Origin: Dictyophora rubrovolvata
Taxonomy: Eukaryota; Basidiomycota; Agaricomycetes; Phallales; Phallaceae
Length of the DNA stretch: 64,000 bases
NCBI GenBank assembly: GCA_029959195.1
Contig: CP114119.1
Span: 2,914,001 to 2,978,000, forward strand
Direction of reading: 5' to 3'
Shown: piece by piece, positions 11,565 to 23,103 of the stretch
Position numbering within the stretch: position 1 is the stretch's first letter
Layout of the letters: each line of letters starts with the position of its first letter
Position numbers and translations under genes: made by a program
The notes under the pieces: generated by a model
Told to the model about the DNA's origin: nothing
Database searches by the model: none
Seen by the model: only the letters and a program-made list of their open reading frames with translations

Positions 11565-12785
11565 TCAGTGAGGTTTGTTTATCGTCATTCCTGAATAAAG
11601 CAGTATATGTTCATCAGCAGAGCTACTACACAAGGATGACCATTCATCTAACCATTGAACTTTATGACCTTCAGTTTCAAGCATAATCTTGGCCGTCGCC
11701 CAGGAAAAACGGACGAAAGAGGGGAAGCCGAACGTAGGTTCAAAAGCTGATTTTAACCATGCTTTTGTATTTGGGTCTATGTAAATAGTCAGAGTCGTAT
11801 GGAAAGATCGGCAAGACGTTCGCGTACCACTTGGATAACCACTCCCAACCGGCTGATCAGAGCCCTTCAAAAGCGGCGGTGTAACCTTGGGATTGTCTAG
11901 TGGCAAGACTGCATCTGGTTGCATGTTAGTACCATTTCTTTCTAGAATTTCATGTGACAGCTCCTCCCACATCCATCCTTCTATCCACGCGTCTCTCGTA
12001 ACTTTCGCAGCAACACTCGCAGCCCCGACAATCGTGTAAAGCGAGTCGGCTTTGGGCTTGACCGTGATTGAGATGCCGGGAAATATAGAAGAGAGGTATG
12101 CCTGATACGGAACGGATGGTCCAAGGGCATCCACGTAGATCTGCGGGAAGATAAGGAGAAGAAAAAGTCAAAGAGCTCAATGACAGCACCTCTGAGATCT
12201 TAAGTCCCGCAGCCAGAACTTCTCTAATGAGAAGAACTGTGGCTTCCTGAGACTGCTGATTCAAATTGATGGGCGGAAGTCGTAGCATCCCTGCTGAAAG
12301 GTCTTGTGGGCTATAATGATGCGATTTTTGAGCACTCGTTGACGGCGCAATTAATCAAAAATAACTCGCCTCAATACACGCACAGACCAACCTAAATCAT
12401 TCGGGTCGCTAGAAAGCGATTGTAACAATCTTGAACGCGTTTCACGTGTCAGGGTCTTTGAATCTGATTTCATCTAAGTCAATTCGTCGGCCAGGGTAAG
12501 AGGAAAAGACAAAAGCGCACCAGCGAATCCCATATTATCCAATGTCTCTTTATAAGCTATTGGACAATACGCAGTTGCGTACACTAAAGGACCCAGAACA
12601 GGGCCTCTTCCCGCTTCATCAACACCAAGGATGTATGGCCCATGCGCGGTCGGTTTCGGCGAGTGGTATGTATACGAACCTATGAGAGGCGCTGCTGGAG
12701 AAGGCAGCGAAGGTGGAATAGTTGATGGTGCTGATGACGTCGATGCCGACGAATCCTCATTCTGCGGTGACGGCGAGCGCGACAT
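11565..12785 (-). CDS. RNH201: Ribonuclease H2 catalytic subunit A
   Basis: This nuclear enzyme cuts RNA in RNA-DNA hybrids and removes single ribonucleotides from DNA; it works with subunits B and C. Five exons (12521-12785, 12370-12463, 12190-12310, 11828-12140, 11565-11776) sum to 1005 nt, 334 aa in one frame. Active-site motifs are GVDEAGRGPVLGP (Asp and Glu), IYVDALGPS (third Asp) and KADSLY followed by GAASVAAKVTRD (fourth Asp). Also typical are GFADSKTLT, PINLNQQSQEA and AWLKSAFEPTFG. The length is a little over the human protein because of a Ser/Pro-rich leader. The second intron (12311-12369) has a GC donor (GCGAGT) with an AG acceptor, a known minor class. I took the ATG at 12785 (MSRSPSPQ); in-frame ATGs at 12815 and 12842 would add a few residues. 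Confidence 0.93.
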
Positions 12786-13673
12786 CGTGTGGTTTGCGCG
12801 TTGACGCGTTGGCATGTGGACAGTGGATGCACGTGGGCGCATCCACGCCGTGTTACGTCAGCATCTTTTGGCCATGACGTTACGCATTCCTTGCTAGTTG
12901 CTACCGGCTTCATGTGCAGATTTTGTTCTTCGAACAAGACCTCGAAACAATTCGAAGCTGGGACAAGTAGGGTTTAATTTGGTTTTCAATCATACAGCCT
13001 CATTCTCTTTTTGCAGAATTTTACGTATGACTAATGAGCGCTATAAACGAGAGAAAACTTGGCAAACCTATTATCGACCTGAAGATTTTAAACCGGCTTT
13101 CCAAATCACCTAGGATATTCTTCGGTAAATTTTATGGCCCATCGTTGCTGTGGTCGTATACTCTCGAGTAATTGATATACATATCTCAACACACCGCATG
13201 CTGCACATCGTAAAACTCCGGGCCAGATAAGATCCAAGATCTTCAAATTACAAGCCGCATTTTCTCCTCGGATGTGTTGTGTCTTAACAGCTTTATCATT
13301 CGTGCGTTTTCGTACGTCTTTTGGCACCGGAATGTACTACAAGCTTCATATTAGAGCAGCACAAGCGCAAGCCCCAAAACCTCGCGCGTTCTGTCGCTAA
13401 CCACGGACTTGACGGACAATAGCTGAGTGATCGTAGGGGAGAACGTGACCCTGAGTCTCAACACAGCTATTAGCAACTTTGGAAATCCAAAAAGGAGGCA
13501 TAGTTCAGCAGTTATATATCGGTATTAGTATTATTTACCTGAAAGAGTTGGCTGCGAAGAAGCACTTTGATTGAAGGAGTGTTTATACTATCATGCAGGC
13601 AGGCTTGACACATGGCATTGCGACAAAAGCTTTCATGATCGGTATCGGTTATATCAGGCCGTATTTTTGGCAC
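12786..13673. other. Intergenic between RNase H2A and the MITE
   Basis: The right part belongs to the divergent upstream regions of RNase H2A (-) and PAL (+). A 73-codon open frame at 13106-13327 (-) has a CAAC motif but no start context, homology or splice partner that I recognise. Confidence 0.4.
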
Positions 13674-13681
13674 TGCTAATC

Positions 13682-14390
13682 AGGACCCCCGTTAATCCCT
13701 ATTAAGGCCGGCGCCGTTTTCGAGCTACCTGGGGGACTCTAGAACCCTCAAGGCCAGGGGGAATTCGGGCTTTTTTGGTCAAAAGGGTGTTGATATCGGG
13801 GGCGTTTTGCTCGGGCTAGTGGAACGTATGCCGGGGGCTTAATTCGGGCAGGCGGGTCGGCCTCATATCTCTTATATTCGTAGGTCTCGCGGCAGGCTGT
13901 CTCAAGGATGTCGGCGATGTGGTGCTTTGCGGGACTCAGTCCGCCATTTCTGTTCGCTCGTTTGATTCCTGTAGATATTGCTTTTTTTCCCCCTGAGAGT
14001 CTGTAATATAGCGCCAGTGGCGGCAAAGAGTCACTGCCAAAGACCAGTCAATGGACACTTGTTGACCTCAGTGTCAATATCCTTCGAAAGTCTCATATTA
14101 TAGATTACTTTGAGGTAACATCACCCAAAAACACGTTTAGTGACTATAATTCAAGCTCCAAAACCTTCAGAGTCGCATTTCGGGCCGAAAATCAGATTTT
14201 ACATGCCGGGGCTGAATTTCGGGCTGAAAATTCGATTCCAGAGGCCGGAGGCTCTTTCGGGCCTTGGTGGACTGAAAAAATGGGTATGCCGGGGGAGATT
14301 CGGGCTAAAAAGGGTCTTGGGCATTCGGGCTGAAATGCCCAAAATTGGGGTTTTTTGGCGCCAGCCTTAATAGGGATTAACGGGGGTCCT
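13682..14390. mobile_element. hAT-type MITE (non-autonomous DNA transposon), complete
   Basis: The 709-bp element has terminal inverted repeats of about 34 bp beginning AGGACCCCCGTTAATCCC, with a single mismatch between the two ends. It is flanked by a perfect 8-bp target duplication TGCTAATC (13674-13681 and 14391-14398), the size made by hAT transposases. Inside, the short motif TTCGGGC occurs at least seven times in the same orientation (for example near 13763, 13839, 14178, 14217, 14250, 14296 and 14325), like the subterminal transposase-binding repeats of hAT elements. There is no transposase; the 92-codon open frame on the minus strand has no similarity to one. Identical target duplications and near-identical ends suggest a fairly recent insertion. 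It lies 102 bp before the PAL start codon. Confidence 0.9.
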
Positions 14391-14492
14391 TGCTAATCCC
14401 ACGGAGCTGACTGACAAATAGCAATAAATATCCCTTCATCAAAAGCGAGTGTTGTGCAATGATTCTCTTCCATCACTTCTTGTCTTTCTACT

Positions 14493-17331
14493 ATGACCAT
14501 CTTTGGTGATACTCCTGAAGTCTCTCAACCCTCTTCCCCTATCGGTGAGCGTAGGGGACATTCGCTCCTTAACATATTTCTTAATTTCCACGCTCAAACA
14601 AAACAATATAGGTAATGGACATATTCTACTCCAACACATTGCACCGCATCAATTAACTTGAATTCAAAAGTTCTGGCAAACCTATTCTCGTTGACGGTTA
14701 TGGCCTATCTATCCCGGCTGTTGTTGCCGCTGCACGTTATTCGCCTCAAGTCACCCTTTCTCAGGATCTGCAACAGCGCGTAAATTACTGCCGAAATTTC
14801 TTGGTGGGTAAGATGAATGCTGGGAAAAGCATCTACGGTGTTAGTACCGGCGTTGGTGGCAGTGGTCAGTTATACCCTCAAGTTATTTGTTCGGTCGGAA
14901 TTCAATTCTTCTCTTCTTAAAGCTGACACAAGAACCGACAAACATGACACCCTTGGTTTAGCACTATTACAGCACCAAAATATCGGTATCCTTCCTTCCG
15001 CTCTAAGGGAAGGCACAGAAGAAGAAGATAATTATAACCAGGGTCCTCGCTTGCTTCAGCCACCAATGTCAACTAGTATGCCCCCTACCTGGGTCCGAGG
15101 CGCCATTCTCGTGCGTGCCAATTCGCTCATAAGAGGTCATTCCGCGATTAGATGGGACTTGATTGTTTCTATGGCTAGTCTGCTGAATAAAAATATTACT
15201 CCAGTAGGTGCTATTGACCTTGATAAGTGCGTCGATAACTCATTTTTAACCAGATTGTCCCTCTTCGGTCAAGCGTCAGTGCTTCGGGAGGTAAAACTTC
15301 TTTAAAAAAAATCAAATAACTCCATTCATCATTTGACATCTTCCTGACAGATCTATCCCCACTATCCTACATCGCGGGAACTCTCATGGGATTTCATCAC
15401 ATCTTCGTACGAAGCCCCTCCTCGAAACCGGGCAAGTCAGTCGATATTCTTCCTGCATCGGAAGCGCTTCCGCTACACGGCCTAAAGCCATTCACCTTGG
15501 TACGGATGCTGCCATTGCCACTGATCATTGAAACTCATATTTACATCTTGACGTTATCAGAGAGATAAGGAACATCTCGGCATGATGAACGGCACCAGTT
15601 TTTCGGCTAGCGTGGGCTCTCTCATTGCATACGAAAGTGTTGGGGCTATCGTCCTTGCTGAGGTATATAAACTAGCCCCCATCAAAACCTTCAAAATTTA
15701 GATCGCGTTAATCTTGCTTTGAAAGGTTTGTACAGCACTAGGGACAGAAGCGCTTTTAGGAACTCAGGCGAATTTTGCACCTTTTATTGCCGAAGTCAGG
15801 CCACATCCCGGTCAAGTGAGCCCATTAATGCCGCGCGTTTGAATTTTGTTATTGATTATTTTGTTCATAGCTTGAAGCCACAGATATTCTCTATAATCTG
15901 CTCGAACACTCTTCATTTGCGGTTCCGGCCGAAGCGCATGCCGATGAAGCAACCATAAATGACGACAAAGGAGAGCTGAGGCAAGATCGGTACCCAATAC
16001 GAACTGCGCCCCAATGGTTGGGTCCTATTATTGAGGACGTCCTGAGTGCGGTGAAGACAGTTGAAATAGAAATTAATTCAAGTATGGTTATTCTTCACGC
16101 GCAGCGGTTTTTCAAAAACTTACATCGATTATCATTCAAATTAAAAAAGCTACCGATAACCCAATATTCGATGCCAAAAAGCGCCAGGTCCACCACGGTG
16201 GCAATTTCCAAGCTTTATCGCTTACAACATCCTTTGAGAAGACTCGGCTAGCTTTGTACTTGCTGGGAAAACTGCTCTTTTCACAAGCGACGGAGCTCCT
16301 TAATCCCGCATTCAACAATGGCCTCGCGCCAAGCGTTGCTGCTACAGATCCGAGCTTGAATTATCACGCTAAGGGTCTTGATATTGCGATGGCATCGTAT
16401 GTTAGTGAGCTCGGGTGGTTGGCCGGACATGTCGCCACCAATGTGCAAAGTGCTGAGATGCATAATCAGTCCATCAAGTTCGTTATGTTCTTTTTTATTC
16501 TTTTCAAAACCGTCTAAACTTGCCGTGCGCAGTTCCTTGGCATTGATTTCGGGTCGTGCAACATTGAAAGCATTGGAGGTTTTAAATATGGTTTGCTCTT
16601 CTCGTATATGCCATATACCACAGCAGAATGACTGACAAAACGTGCTATAGTTATTTGCGACATACCTTTACGTTTTATGTCAAGCTCTGGATATTCGTGC
16701 CCTTCAAAAACAATTCAAAGCAGCCGTCGCCGACCTGCTGACGGACGAACTGCGTAAACACATCATAACCGGTTTTTCGTCGGGGCTCGACGTGTCATCC
16801 TTAAGTGCCGAAATAATTCCGAAAGTATACGCATCGCTTGATTCAACAACAACTATGGATGCACCACAAAGGCTTGAAGCCGCCGCATCAGCCATATTAG
16901 GTCCACTTTATGAAGGACTATCAAGAAGGCAAATCGCGGGGTCAATCTCATTAAAGAGTATTTCAGCTCTTCGTCGGTCCTTTGCCAGCCGTGGTACAAC
17001 CATAATAAACAACCTCCGAAAATCGTATCTCTCCGGTCGCTTTGACGACTCTACGGTCGCGAATGGACAAGGATCATCTTCCTTCAATCCCCGTGCACCT
17101 GCTGCTCATCTGCTCGGTCGAACTCGCCCAGTCTATGAATACATCCGCCTAAGCCTGAATATTCAGATGCATGGTCTCGTCAATTTCGAACAATTCCTGA
17201 ATCCCGATCCTCGGCCTAATATAGGCCAGAATATTTCACGCATATATGAAGCAATCAGAGATGGTAAGATGAACGCTGTTTTAGAGAAAATTTTCCTGCG
17301 TTCTGGCGCTACATTTTCCGCTCGTTTGTGA
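14493..17331 (+). CDS. PAL: Phenylalanine ammonia-lyase (aromatic amino acid lyase)
   Basis: This enzyme deaminates L-phenylalanine (often tyrosine too in fungi) to trans-cinnamate, using the self-made MIO cofactor. Motifs in order: [59 protein letters not shown], then [20 protein letters not shown] with the Ala-Ser-Gly triad that forms MIO. Downstream come [73 protein letters not shown]-like sequence and the C-terminal SGATFSARL-stop. The protein is built from many exons; one intron (15291-15350) splits the Asp codon right after the Ala-Ser-Gly triad, and another ends just before IVPLRSS. The start [12 protein letters not shown] (14493) is followed at once by an intron. The usual RGS of the MIO region reads RSS here. 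Size is about 700 residues, as in the family. The MITE directly upstream may affect its promoter. Confidence 0.93.
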
Positions 17332-17851
17332 AGCTGTTAGAGATTGTTTTTAATTTGTAAGATGTTCTGTGGGTAAGTGAAGGGTTTTTTTTTCAACCAC
17401 CGTGAGACTTTTAAGATATATTGTGGAAACATTTTAGCAGAGTTTAGTGGTATTTATTCGCATTGCATTATATTTATATTAGCGGTTTTAATGCATTGGA
17501 CATGGAACACCTTAACGCTCAATATACTTATCTGGATTTTATCTGGACGTAAAGACCGCCATTCACGTTCGCCAGGCTTAGACCACTTGGCCCTCAGTCA
17601 TGTAGCCATCTTGACTCTTTTCATGCTGAGCGTGTTGGAGTTTATGATGCGGTCACGGTACTAGGTAGATTAGAACTTATATTACATAACGCGCTGTACA
17701 TAGTATCCTGGGGCGCCGGCCAAAAGACTCCGTCTTTTGACCGAAGCTCCTCAGTGCTTCATTCAACAGAGCGGAAGTGACGGTTAGTGTTCATAAGGGA
17801 CTTTTGTTGCGATGCATTATATTTCATATTCATGAACTAAGAAAGTCATGT
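17332..17851. other. Convergent 3' intergenic region (PAL / HET)
   Basis: This 520-bp stretch lies between the convergent PAL and HET genes and should hold both 3' ends. It contains a strong hairpin at 17718-17742 and no coding pattern. Confidence 0.5.
17718..17742. repeat. Short perfect-loop hairpin
   Basis: An 11-bp stem (left arm GGCCAAAAGAC, right arm GTCTTTTGACC) with a 3-nt loop and one mismatch lies between two convergent genes. It could help end transcription or form part of a small mobile-element end; the sequence does not decide. Confidence 0.5.
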
Positions 17852-20631
17852 CTAGGTGATACACCATCTTTGACTCTTATCCAACATTCGTCCATTTAGA
17901 ATCCGAATATCCTGTCCTTCCGGAATATCCTGTCCTTCGGGAAAGTATGTCGTATTAGAAAGTTTCCCATACCCAATTATAGTGCCATAATATTCGTACG
18001 CATCTCGATCCTCACGAACTACGCGTGCTTCAATCTGAAGAATTGGGACACTATTATTGATAGTTATTGGAATTTCTGGAAACAGAATCCCAATTTCTCG
18101 ATGATACTCATATGGTGGCTCCTTGTAACAGACGAGTTCATATACTTCGCCGGTATCAGAATCTTTTAAAAGCGAGGATGGTTGGCCTAATGTATTTTCC
18201 TTTCCTGCCACTAGAAAACCATGGTTCCGAATGTGCAACCCGTCCGGTTCACAAGTTCCTGAACCAAAATCGTCATCGAATCGCCAAGTAAAATGTATGG
18301 AGTGAATCAGCGTGAGTCTTTTATCGGAGAGGGAAGCTAAAGATGCAAAAGCCCATCTGAATGGAGAATTCTGAAGCAGATTGTCTCTGAGCCATGGCTT
18401 TCGCTTAGATTCAGCGTCGTCTGGTGCCCATCTCTCTTCGAAGAGAACCGCCTTTGGTATTTTCCCTAATTCTAGGTAAAGCATTACCATACGATCTTCA
18501 GCATCCTGAGTTTTGAGCAAATTCCCCGCTGGACGGCCTATTAAGAAAGTAAGGCAGAGAGGCTCGTCCTCTTGTTTGCTGGTTGAACGCTTTCCAACAG
18601 CATCAGCGAGCCTTATAAACTGAGGCATAGGATCCAGATTGTTGGTTGAATCCACCAGCGACCCCAACGAGGGTAAACGCCTTTCCATCGCTACCTCTAT
18701 ATAACACTCGAAGAGTATGTCTACTTTGAAATCTCCAATTAGGTCGTCTTCGTCCCAAATGAAGGTTTGTTTATCTTCATGAGACAGATCTCTTTGGCGA
18801 TAGTGATACTTGAATTTAGAACTTGTTCTATCCCACTCTACTAGATCCTCTTTCATCTGAAAAAACAACCTTTCGTCATCGCCCGTTGCCAACGTGTACA
18901 CGGCTTCTTTAAGAGTCCAAATCCGCTTCGCCCATCCTCCACAAAATATCCTGATACCAATCTCCAGACTCGAGGTCACTTGGGAGTTGAGGTTGTATAA
19001 TTCTCTATCTAAGACCAATGTTGCTGTGGCGTTGCGAAATGTTTCCCGTATTTGGTGGATGGCCAGTGTTCGATAATGCCTTAGATGAGGTGCGACGGGT
19101 ATACAGAGTGTATCTATCCAGAAAGCGAATTGAGTCTTTTCAAATTTATTTCGATGGATTATATTCCCCAAGTTGTTGATCAAGCTGCGAAGGCGAAGCA
19201 GCTGACAACGAGGCAAGGCGTTTTCCTGGGGATTTCCAAGTCCATCAGCCCCTAGCAGTACGTCCATTAGTCTGTCGTCTAATCGTGATTTCAAAATAAA
19301 AATAAAAACTCACAAACATGACTAATTGCAATATAAGGCAGTTCTTCTCCATCAACGATAGTCAAAGTTATGGTGCCTGCCGCATCATCTGGATCCAACG
19401 AGACCATGATTTTTGGTATTTTATTCCTTTCCAAAGATTCCTTCAATCTTTCAGGATCAACGGCGACAAAAGAACAGTTGCAAGTGTCCGAAACATGCGC
19501 GGTTATGTATGTCTTTGCATCTGTCTGACTTGCTAGACATCTTGTTTCCGTGCACTTGCTATGATCTCGAGGTGCATGAGGACGTTCCAGAAAATACGCA
19601 AAAAATCTAGAATCAGAATCTAGCCCATCTAATTCGCTGACAGAGCACCACCCGTGTGGAAGAGGCTGTTTTTTGAGCAAAAACTGCATCGTTCTTTGAC
19701 CTTCTGGCAACCAGGCCAGCAAATCAGCGAGGTACAGGGCCCGAGCGGACTTGTCTTTTTTCCAAGACGCTTGGGGAGGTATGAAATGTAACATTGCCGT
19801 AAGTATCGTCCGTAACATGATATTAATTGAACTTAAGACAAGACACTCTTCGAATGTGTACTCATGTTCGTCCTCTTCAGTTCGTCGGGTGATGATAAGC
19901 TGAACATAGCGAGCAACCTTCAAAAATTCTACCATTAACCTTCTCGAGACTCCTACCCAGCCTGACCAGTGCGACAAGGAAGCGGTGTATAATCGTCTCG
20001 GTAAACCGTTCAGAGGTTGGGTGGTAACCATCCCATCCACGACAAAAGTCTTCGTAATATCCCGACCCAGGTCAAGCCCGCACCAGGCACAAATCTCGTC
20101 TAAAGCGCCAAAAAATAACCATGCTTGCAAAAAAGCGATTTTCTCCCGAGTGGATATAGATAACGCTCCTTTCTTTGTAACAGCCGGACATGCCAACCCA
20201 TAAGGTTCTTCGAAAGCTTTCTTAACACCTTGCTTTTTACAAGTTCCCGGAGGACAATCCCGATGGCACCACCGATCTTCTCGATTGACTTCCCAGCCCA
20301 TTCTTGCTGGGAAATTCCAGAATCCGAGATTGTCATAAGGCACGGTGCTGCATAGGAATGGGACTTTTATGGGAATGAATTCGGGATGACTGGTATCGAC
20401 GAGGAGCTGGCCGACCACCGGGGTGGCAGTGTCCCCAGTGATTTCAGTGGACTCGCGATCGGAAATCGGACTATTGGCAGTGGCATCGTCAGAGTTGCAG
20501 TCTGGGCTTGACTCTAGAGCTGGTTTCTGGGAATCGGTTTCCAATTCAGCCTTTGTATTGTGTCGAAGAGTAATGATTGATCCAAAGATAACTGAACATG
20601 CGATTGCGAGTATGAGTGTGATATACAGCAT
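17852..20631 (-). CDS. HET (heterokaryon-incompatibility) domain protein with N-terminal membrane anchor
   Basis: HET-domain proteins mediate self/non-self recognition and programmed cell death after hyphal fusion in ascomycetes; in basidiomycetes they are numerous and mostly uncharacterised. Two exons (19314-20631 and 17852-19251) with a 62-nt GT-AG intron give 905 aa. The intron splits the core motif: joined, it reads LPYIAISHVWADGLGN near residue 440, followed by FAFWIDTLCIPV and later ATATLVLDRELY, the second and third HET blocks. Residues 1-20 (MLYITLILAIACSVIFGSII) form a single hydrophobic segment, then a polar linker, so the protein is probably anchored to a membrane. The N-terminal half before the HET core has a cysteine-rich patch (CAWCGLDLG) and no domain I recognise. 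The C-terminal 250 residues are also unassigned. The gene is convergent with PAL and divergent from the small secreted protein at 21299. Confidence 0.88.
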
Positions 20632-21298
20632 GCTAGTGCAAGCTTGAAGCTGAGAGTGCAGTGCAGCAACGAGGCTAAGGCTGGGCAGCGCCTATACCTA
20701 CCAATAAGAAGTCGACATCCCTGTTAGTGCAGCGAATAGAAATGAAAGCTATTTATTGAACTCAAACTTAAAGTTAACGTTCAGAGTCTGCCAATCCCCG
20801 CCTACAGATTTACCTTGCCACAATCTGGTGTCCAATATTCGTTTGTCAAAATTTGTTGCACAGGCATGATCCGTTCACGAAAGGTAGATCAACCCTATGT
20901 TGCTACGATATTGAAGCGGGTCATACAATGACACTAAACAAAAATGACGAGGTTATTAATTTGGCTGACAATCGGGTAACTAGGGTATTAAAAAATGGCA
21001 GGTGAACTGAAGTTGATAGAACAATTGGGAAAGTACTCTGAAGGGCCGCGTCGCCAACAGACAAAGGGATGGTGCGATGATGAGACCAACGAGATTCTGG
21101 TTTTGTTAACAGGAAACAGCATTACGCCTTGAGTGACTATCGGAAGAAGAAAAAAGGAGAAAAAAGGGGGGTAAAGGGCAAGGGGAAGCCTGTCCAACTG
21201 AGGTGAGTGCGGAAGTAAAGAAGTGCATTAACCAAGGATATATAAATATGGTTGGAAATGTTACAACAAGGCAGGCAACCTTGCTCCTAACCATCACA
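20632..21298. other. Divergent promoter region (HET / small secreted protein)
   Basis: No gene is seen. A purine-rich tract lies at about 21144-21187. A TATA-like TATATAAAT at 21239-21247 is some 55 bp before the ATG of the small secreted protein, a spacing matched in the second gene copy. Confidence 0.5.
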
Positions 21299-21621
21299 AT
21301 GTACTTCAAACGCATTCTAAATACCCTTGCTATCGTTTCCCTCGCTTCCTTGCCAGTCGCTGTCCAAGGTGGTATAATTGCCTATGGCATTTGCCAGACT
21401 GGTGCGTCTTACAAAATTCTAGTTTTGACCACATAATGTTTCTCAGAGCGGGTGATATAGGCTGCAACGTTGTGACGGTGGCCTGCTACGCTGCAGCAGG
21501 ATTCACCTTCGGAACTGTACTCGCACCCGCCGCACCGCCTGCCATACTGGCTTGTAATGCTGCTCTGGGGACGTGCTCCGCCGCATGCGCCGCCACAGCT
21601 CTGATCGCACCCATACCTTGA
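21299..21621 (+). CDS. Small secreted cysteine-patterned protein, copy 1
   Basis: Two exons (21299-21401, 21461-21621) with a 59-nt phase-1 intron encode 87 aa. Residues 1-23 form a signal peptide (MYFKRILNTLAIVSLASLPV, then AVQG). The mature part has six cysteines in the contexts ICQT, TGCN, VACY, LACN, GTCS and AACA, and a hydrophobic Ala/Gly/Pro-rich centre (AGFTFGTVLAPAAPPA). It ends in LIAPIP. A paralogue with identical exon lengths lies at 35271-35587 (-). Between the second exons I count 7 differing residues of about 52, while most third codon positions differ, so the protein sequence is selected. I recall similar predicted proteins in other fungi but cannot name a characterised member; an antimicrobial, toxin-like or surface role would be guesswork. 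Function unknown. Confidence 0.85.
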
Positions 21622-23103
21622 AGTATTAAAGAGACTGGAAAGAGCTTATATATTCTTAGCTCTGCGGATGGAATGGCATTATCATGTACAATTTAACCTA
21701 AACGGCCAATGAACTTTATATCCCTGTCGTCTGAAGGAAGTATGTTCGTCATGACATAGCCCAACATATGCAATCGATTATTATGAGATCGGACTTACGA
21801 AAAGCGGGATAGAAAGCGTTTAGGCTGGTCAAAGAATCGAGATGGTGGACTTGACGTAAATCTGCCAGCTTTGACATGTGAGCGGTAAACCACATTACAT
21901 GGGCAAGTCATGCTCTATGATCGACAAGCGATGTCGAAGGTGAGGGTAGAAGAATAAGTATTGTCATGGTGGGATCGCAGATGATTATACCAAAGCTCAA
22001 ATGATTCCGTGTGCAGTAGTATTCCCGAAAAAGGTCACAGGTTCATGTCGAGAAAACTAGAGTTCATAAGGGTGACAAAAAAATTTCAGTCTTATAAGAT
22101 GAGGTAGTTAAATTACATACATGTCATATGATTGACACTTAGTACTAGTTCGGTGAAACTGTTAACACCTAACTTTTAGACATAGTTGAGAGCTTGATAT
22201 ATGAAAGAAACTTGAATAGTTAACCGAAGGATAATCGATAATCAATGATAGCGAGGGATGAGTGCAAAAGCACATTACATTGGAGAATACGAACAAATGG
22301 AGCGGAGCAGAGCGTAAAAATTTGACAACGCGTTCCCCACCAGCGCCTGCATGTCACCTACGTTACACAATAAACACCCTCAAGGAACCATTTCTTTTGA
22401 GAGTTTCCGTCACCAAGAACGAGCGGCGACTTGCGACAATGCGCCCAATTTTGTGGTAGATGCGTCCGTCGTCCTTGTCGAGGATAGTTATGTACTCGCG
22501 CTTGTTAAAATCCGAAGCCGAGGAATCGGGATGTACGTTACGAACTCCTACTCATCCAAAATGTTGGGTGAGAAAGGATTTGACGGTGCTGTCTCTTTAC
22601 TTTGTAAAGAAATAATGGATACAGTCATTCGAGGTCAATATTCCATTTCTGGTATCATTGCGAACTCAAAACAGCTGAAAAAGAACAATACGTGATCACA
22701 GTTTTTCTCCTGAGTCCTTGGGCAGCTACTTATGCTCATATTCAAAATTGCTGCTTTCCGTTGAATGAGTAGGCTGTTCTCGACCATTTTGGAGTTCTCT
22801 ATTTTTCATTTAGGACGGAAATTGCTGGTTGCGACATGTGGCATCATGGATGGAAATACACTCGTGGACGCATCTAAGCAAAAGGTGTTTTATTACTTTG
22901 TTCATATTATTGGTTGACATTGAATGATTGGTTATATTCAAATTACTTCCGAAACTACAGAATTCCATAACGCCTTCAGATTCGCAAGTAGAAACTGATT
23001 ATACTAATACTTGAACCTAATACCATCTTTTATCCTACAAATTCTCGATATCCAATGAAAAACAATAAACTACTCCTACAGAAGAAACGTCCAGCCGTCT
23101 AGG
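21622..23103. other. Intergenic with one weak coding candidate
   Basis: From about 22262 to 22695 (+) overlapping frames look locally protein-like; the 114-codon frame 22351-22695 contains VVDASVVLVEDSYVLALVKI and ends in KQLKKNNT. There is no clear start, splice model or family. Elsewhere I see nothing. Confidence 0.3.

Noticed and set aside
13106-13327. 73-codon minus-strand open frame with CAAC motif
   Set aside because: No recognisable family, no splice partner and no second copy; length is within chance.
13748-14026. 92-codon frame inside the MITE as a possible transposase remnant
   Set aside because: Contains none of the hAT transposase or dimerisation motifs; it arises from the repeated TTCGGGC sequence.
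15232-15305. Apparent loss of the MIO motif in PAL (frame reading [11 protein letters not shown])
   Set aside because: Correct splicing of the intron that ends TTTTTAACCAG shifts to the frame that reads [12 protein letters not shown], so the cofactor triad is present.
22351-22695. Weak resemblance of a 114-codon frame to the end of TPM domains
   Set aside because: Only a loose spacing of hydrophobic and Gly/Tyr residues supports it; no start or N-terminal half found.
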